DNA of 8,284 nt from Bacteroidia bacterium. Its GTDB lineage: Bacteria > Bacteroidota > Bacteroidia > Chitinophagales > Saprospiraceae. Every line of letters begins with the position of its first letter. Within the stretch, counting starts at the first letter, position 1. This document shows positions 5,760-8,284 of the stretch, in pieces. Position numbers and translations under genes: made by a program. The stretch lies in assembly GCA_030431945.1 (NCBI GenBank), contig JAUIIF010000174.1, forward strand, positions 1 to 8,284, written 5' to 3'. The notes under the pieces are model-generated. The model saw only the letters and a list, made by a program, of their open reading frames with translations, was not told the DNA's origin and made no database searches.

Positions 5760-7310
5760 ATGAAGCCATTTTCTTGCCGGTCACTCACCGGGCTTTGCTT
5801 ACTGTTGTTCATCAGTTGTTCCAATCAGCTTGAGGATTTATCCCGCGTAGACGAAACCCGCCTGGCTGCCGCTTATGCTGTCCCCATCATCGATAGCGAG
5901 GTAACACTTAGCGAAATTCTTGGCGACGTAAACGAGGACGTATCACTTTCCGTAGATCCGGACGGGCTGCTTCGTTTCACCTATTCCGGAGAGGTTCCTG
6001 CCGTAGGCAGTGACATTATTTTCTCCCGCCTGGAAGAAATAGGTCAGGGGATTTTCCTGCCGATTACCGCTTCCAGGATTGCGGCCTCTTTCGGTCTGCC
6101 CGGCCAGGCAGACATCGAAGAGCTTAGAGTAAAGGGAGGGCTGATGAGCTATAACCTGCCCAACACCTACGACCGGCCGGTGGCCGTAACGCTTACCATA
6201 CCCAACGCTGAGCGGGACGGGGAGCCGTTCATCATTTCTTCCAACCTGCCTGCGTACTCGGGATCCGGCGAGCCGCCCACGTTTTCCAATCCGGGCGCAC
6301 CGATTGACCTCAACGGCTATTCACTTTCCATTCCTAACGACTCGCTGTTTTTTGAGTACACTATGATCGATGACCAGGGCAATGAACTTGAGCCCAGTCC
6401 GAACACCTCCGTCGTAATCACGAACCTTAAATTCAGCTTCATGCGGGGATACCTCGGGCAGGAGCTGTACCCCGGCGGGCGCGACACCATTTCCGTAGAT
6501 TTCTTTGATCGCTACCTGGAGGGAGAGATTTTCTTCGTTAATCCGACCATTACGATGACGTTAATCAACACCTTCGGGGTTCCGGCCTTAGCGCAGGTTA
6601 ACGTACTGAACGTCATCGACGTCAATGGCCAGGTTATTCCCATTACCGGGGAGGCGGTAGACGAAGGTTTTTACTTTGAATTCCCAACGACTCCGGGAGA
6701 CACGGCGTACACCACCTTTGTTTTTGACAATACCAACTCCAACATTGACGAGGTGCTCAGCGCCCGGCCGGTGGCGCTGGACTACGAGGTGAATGCCTTA
6801 ATCAACCCGGATGAAGACACGGAGATCAATGGGTTTCTGACGGATTCCTCCGCCTACCGGGCGCAGGTAAAAGTCGAACTACCACTTTATGGAAATGCCA
6901 GCGACTTCACCGTCAGGGATACTTTCCCCATTAACCTGATGGACCGGTATCAGGATGTAGTCGGGGTTGATTTCCGCCTGACCACCAAGAACAGCCTGCC
7001 CCTGGGGATGCTCCTGCAGGGAACTTTCCTGGACGCCCAGGGCAACGCCCTGGCGGACCTCAACGACGGCGAAATCCAGCTCCTGCGTCCTGCTCCCGTG
7101 GATGCGGCGGGTAATACGACCAACATCGTTCCCGTTACCAACGACATTTCCTTTACCGGAGACCGGCTGGAAGCCCTGCGTACCGCCAACCGGCTGGTCA
7201 TCACCCTGGACATCTCGACTACGGACGAAGGGACGCCTTTTGTCCGGGTTACCGATAATCAGCGCCTGCAAGTCCTGCTGGGCGCCATCGTCCGGGTGGA
7301 AAGACCCTGA
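5760..7310 (+). CDS. Large envelope lipoprotein of unknown function, upstream partner of a DUF5723-like barrel
   Basis: The product has 516 residues. The ATG at 5760 gives a short positive n-region, a hydrophobic core (GLCLLLF) and a lipobox ending FISC with Cys20 as the acylated residue, so a lipoprotein signal peptide is clear. The mature start C-S-N-Q-L-E-D is not a canonical Bacteroidota surface-export signal. The rest is strand-rich, low in Cys and rich in Asp/Pro/Thr, as expected for stacked beta-sandwich domains. The most family-like segment is FFVNPTITMTLINTFGVPA (258-276), a pattern (NP..., N-fG-P) I associate with LEA-like/Ig-like sandwiches in Bacteroidota lipoproteins. No catalytic motif is seen. 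The next gene, a probable outer-membrane barrel, starts 61 bp downstream on the same strand, suggesting an operon and possibly a physical complex at the outer membrane. Function is unknown. Confidence 0.82.
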   Translation: MKPFSCRSLTGLCLLLFISCSNQLEDLSRVDETRLAAAYAVPIIDSEVTLSEILGDVNEDVSLSVDPDGLLRFTYSGEVPAVGSDIIFSRLEEIGQGIFLPITASRIAASFGLPGQADIEELRVKGGLMSYNLPNTYDRPVAVTLTIPNAERDGEPFIISSNLPAYSGSGEPPTFSNPGAPIDLNGYSLSIPNDSLFFEYTMIDDQGNELEPSPNTSVVITNLKFSFMRGYLGQELYPGGRDTISVDFFDRYLEGEIFFVNPTITMTLINTFGVPALAQVNVLNVIDVNGQVIPITGEAVDEGFYFEFPTTPGDTAYTTFVFDNTNSNIDEVLSARPVALDYEVNALINPDEDTEINGFLTDSSAYRAQVKVELPLYGNASDFTVRDTFPINLMDRYQDVVGVDFRLTTKNSLPLGMLLQGTFLDAQGNALADLNDGEIQLLRPAPVDAAGNTTNIVPVTNDISFTGDRLEALRTANRLVITLDISTTDEGTPFVRVTDNQRLQVLLGAIVRVERP

Positions 7311-7335
7311 TTTTCTCCTCCTTCTTTTTTGTTGA

Positions 7336-7353
7336 TGGCGCGGATTAGCGCCA
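7336..7353 (+). other. Small hairpin in the lipoprotein/barrel intergenic gap
   Basis: TGGCGC (7336-7341) and GCGCCA (7348-7353) are exact inverted arms around a 6-nt loop (GGATTA). It lies 25 bp after the lipoprotein stop and 18 bp before the barrel start. A T-tract (7325-7330) lies before rather than after it, so it is not a terminator on the plus strand. It could tune translation or mRNA processing between the two genes, or be chance. Confidence 0.35.
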
Positions 7354-7371
7354 GCCCCCTATTTTGCTGTT

Positions 7372-8284
7372 ATGCATCATTCTTTGCCCTTCCCCTGCTC
7401 CTTACCATTTTCGCTCAGCACCTGCGGCCGCGCCCTGAAAAACGCGGGGCTGCTACTGACCGTACTCCTGCTGTGCGGTACCGTCAGGGCCCAGGACCTG
7501 ACAACGCCACTGCTTAGTGATACCTGGCAAGCGACCTTCAGCAACCCGGCCCTGTACGGGCAGGGAGCGGGCCGCCTTACCGTAGGGCTGCCGGGAATAA
7601 GTAACGACCTCTACGCGGAAAACGTCACCTATAATCAATTGCTCCTGACGGAAAACGGACAACGTATTCTGGACCTCAACCGCCTGCCGGGCCTCCTGAC
7701 GGAACGCAACGAACTGCGGAACGACTTCAGCCTGGAAACCATTGGGGTCGGCCTGCGGGGTGATCGTCTGAGTTTCGGCCTCTACCACCGTCTGCGGGCC
7801 TACGGCCAGGCGGATTATCCGAAAACGCTCGTCCAGTTAGCCGTTGAGGGCAATGCGCAATTCATTGGTCAGACGGTGGACATTGCCCCCCTCGGTTCCG
7901 CCACCAGCTACCATGAACTGGGCCTGGGGGCCAGTTATGCCATTACGGAAAAACTTCATTTTGGCGTCCGGGTAAAATACCTCAGCGGAATTGCGGATGC
8001 CCGTACGGGCAGCCATGGCAGCCTGCGCCTGACGACCAATGCTGAAAATTATGCGCTTTCGCTGGAGCAGGACCTTACCCTCCGGACCGCCGGCACCCTC
8101 AACTACAATGGCCTGGACGATATCGGGATCAATTACGACCTGAACCGCATCCGCACGGATGACCTTTTCAGCCAGAATAACGGCGTGGCGTTTGACCTCG
8201 GGGCGTTTGCCGATCTGGGCCGGCTACGTTTGCAGGTGGCAGCCAACGATCTGGCCGGGCGTATTGACTGGGCCAGCGAAGTCA
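7372..8284 (+). CDS. DUF5723-like outer-membrane beta-barrel protein, N-terminal part (3' end outside window)
   Basis: The frame is open from ATG 7372 to the window end, giving 304 residues; the stop lies beyond. The signal peptide is a 25-residue n-region (with RALKNAG), then LLLTVLLLCGTVRA, with cleavage expected after Ala40 before Q-D. The mature part begins TWQATFSNPALYGQG, then alternates short amphipathic strands: SLETIGVGLRGDRLSFGLYH (120-139), HELGLGASYAITEKLHFGVR (181-200), VKYLSGIADARTGS, and NNGVAFDLGAFADLGRLRLQ (269-288), then NDLAGRIDW. Opening with a periplasmic NPA motif and the NNG-FDLG-A strand match the DUF5723 family of Bacteroidota outer-membrane barrels as I recall it. 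No ATG in this frame lies closer to the hydrophobic core; no Shine-Dalgarno is seen. It follows the lipoprotein gene by 61 bp, likely the same operon. Function of the family is unknown to me; a porin-like or lipoprotein-partner role is conjecture. Confidence 0.82.
   Translation, partial: MHHSLPFPCSLPFSLSTCGRALKNAGLLLTVLLLCGTVRAQDLTTPLLSDTWQATFSNPALYGQGAGRLTVGLPGISNDLYAENVTYNQLLLTENGQRILDLNRLPGLLTERNELRNDFSLETIGVGLRGDRLSFGLYHRLRAYGQADYPKTLVQLAVEGNAQFIGQTVDIAPLGSATSYHELGLGASYAITEKLHFGVRVKYLSGIADARTGSHGSLRLTTNAENYALSLEQDLTLRTAGTLNYNGLDDIGINYDLNRIRTDDLFSQNNGVAFDLGAFADLGRLRLQVAANDLAGRIDWASEV

Noticed and set aside
5575..5784. 69-residue open frame on the minus strand before the lipoprotein gene
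   Set aside because: It overlaps the lipoprotein start antisense, has no family resemblance, and reads through the GC-skewed patch.
5591..5830. 80-codon plus-strand stretch without stops, with a GTG at 5654
   Set aside because: It has no ATG, overlaps the lipoprotein signal peptide in another frame, and shows no recognisable motif.
7329..7517. Overlapping plus-strand frame that looks like a signal peptide ending in FAQ (ATG at 7335)
   Set aside because: After the hydrophobic part it becomes Arg/Pro-rich and stops inside the barrel gene. The barrel frame has its own signal peptide (ending VRA before QD) contiguous with the mature protein, so no frameshift is needed.

Overview
The window looks like a chromosomal segment of a member of the Bacteroidota, probably the Saprospiria/Lewinella side of the phylum. 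This rests on a gene for the type IX secretion/gliding protein PorW/SprE, a DUF5723-type outer-membrane barrel, Bacteroidota-style signal peptides ending in A-Q, start codons without a Shine-Dalgarno sequence, and moderately GC-rich coding DNA. The taxonomic call is an inference from gene content, not from a marker gene.

Layout. Positions 1-1532 (+) hold the C-terminal part of PorW/SprE, cut by the window edge. A short repeat-containing spacer separates it from a convergent gene (1765-2955, -) for a secreted protein joining a jelly-roll-like N-terminal domain to a C-terminal OmpA peptidoglycan-binding domain. A relatively AT-rich spacer of about 480 bp (2956-3434) lies between that gene and a divergent M29-family metallo-aminopeptidase (3435-4544, +) whose metal ligands and catalytic Tyr are all visible. 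Next is a GTG-started gene (4670-5476, +) with no obvious annotation; its sequence pattern suggests an RNase H-like DEDD exonuclease fold that has lost part of its catalytic set. After a 283-bp spacer comes a probable two-gene unit: a 516-residue lipoprotein (5760-7310, +), then 61 bp later a DUF5723-like outer-membrane beta-barrel protein (7372 onward, +) that runs off the window.

How the genes relate. Four of the six genes concern the cell envelope: T9SS, OmpA-type anchoring, a lipoprotein and an outer-membrane barrel. Apart from the lipoprotein/barrel pair I see no evidence that they form one pathway; the two cytoplasmic-looking proteins (M29 peptidase and DEDD-like protein) have their own upstream spacers. 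There are no rRNA or tRNA genes, CRISPR arrays, insertion sequences or phage genes that I can support. I do not see a clear new multi-gene system. The items most worth a second look are the apparently catalytically degenerate DEDD-like protein and the lipoprotein/barrel pair.
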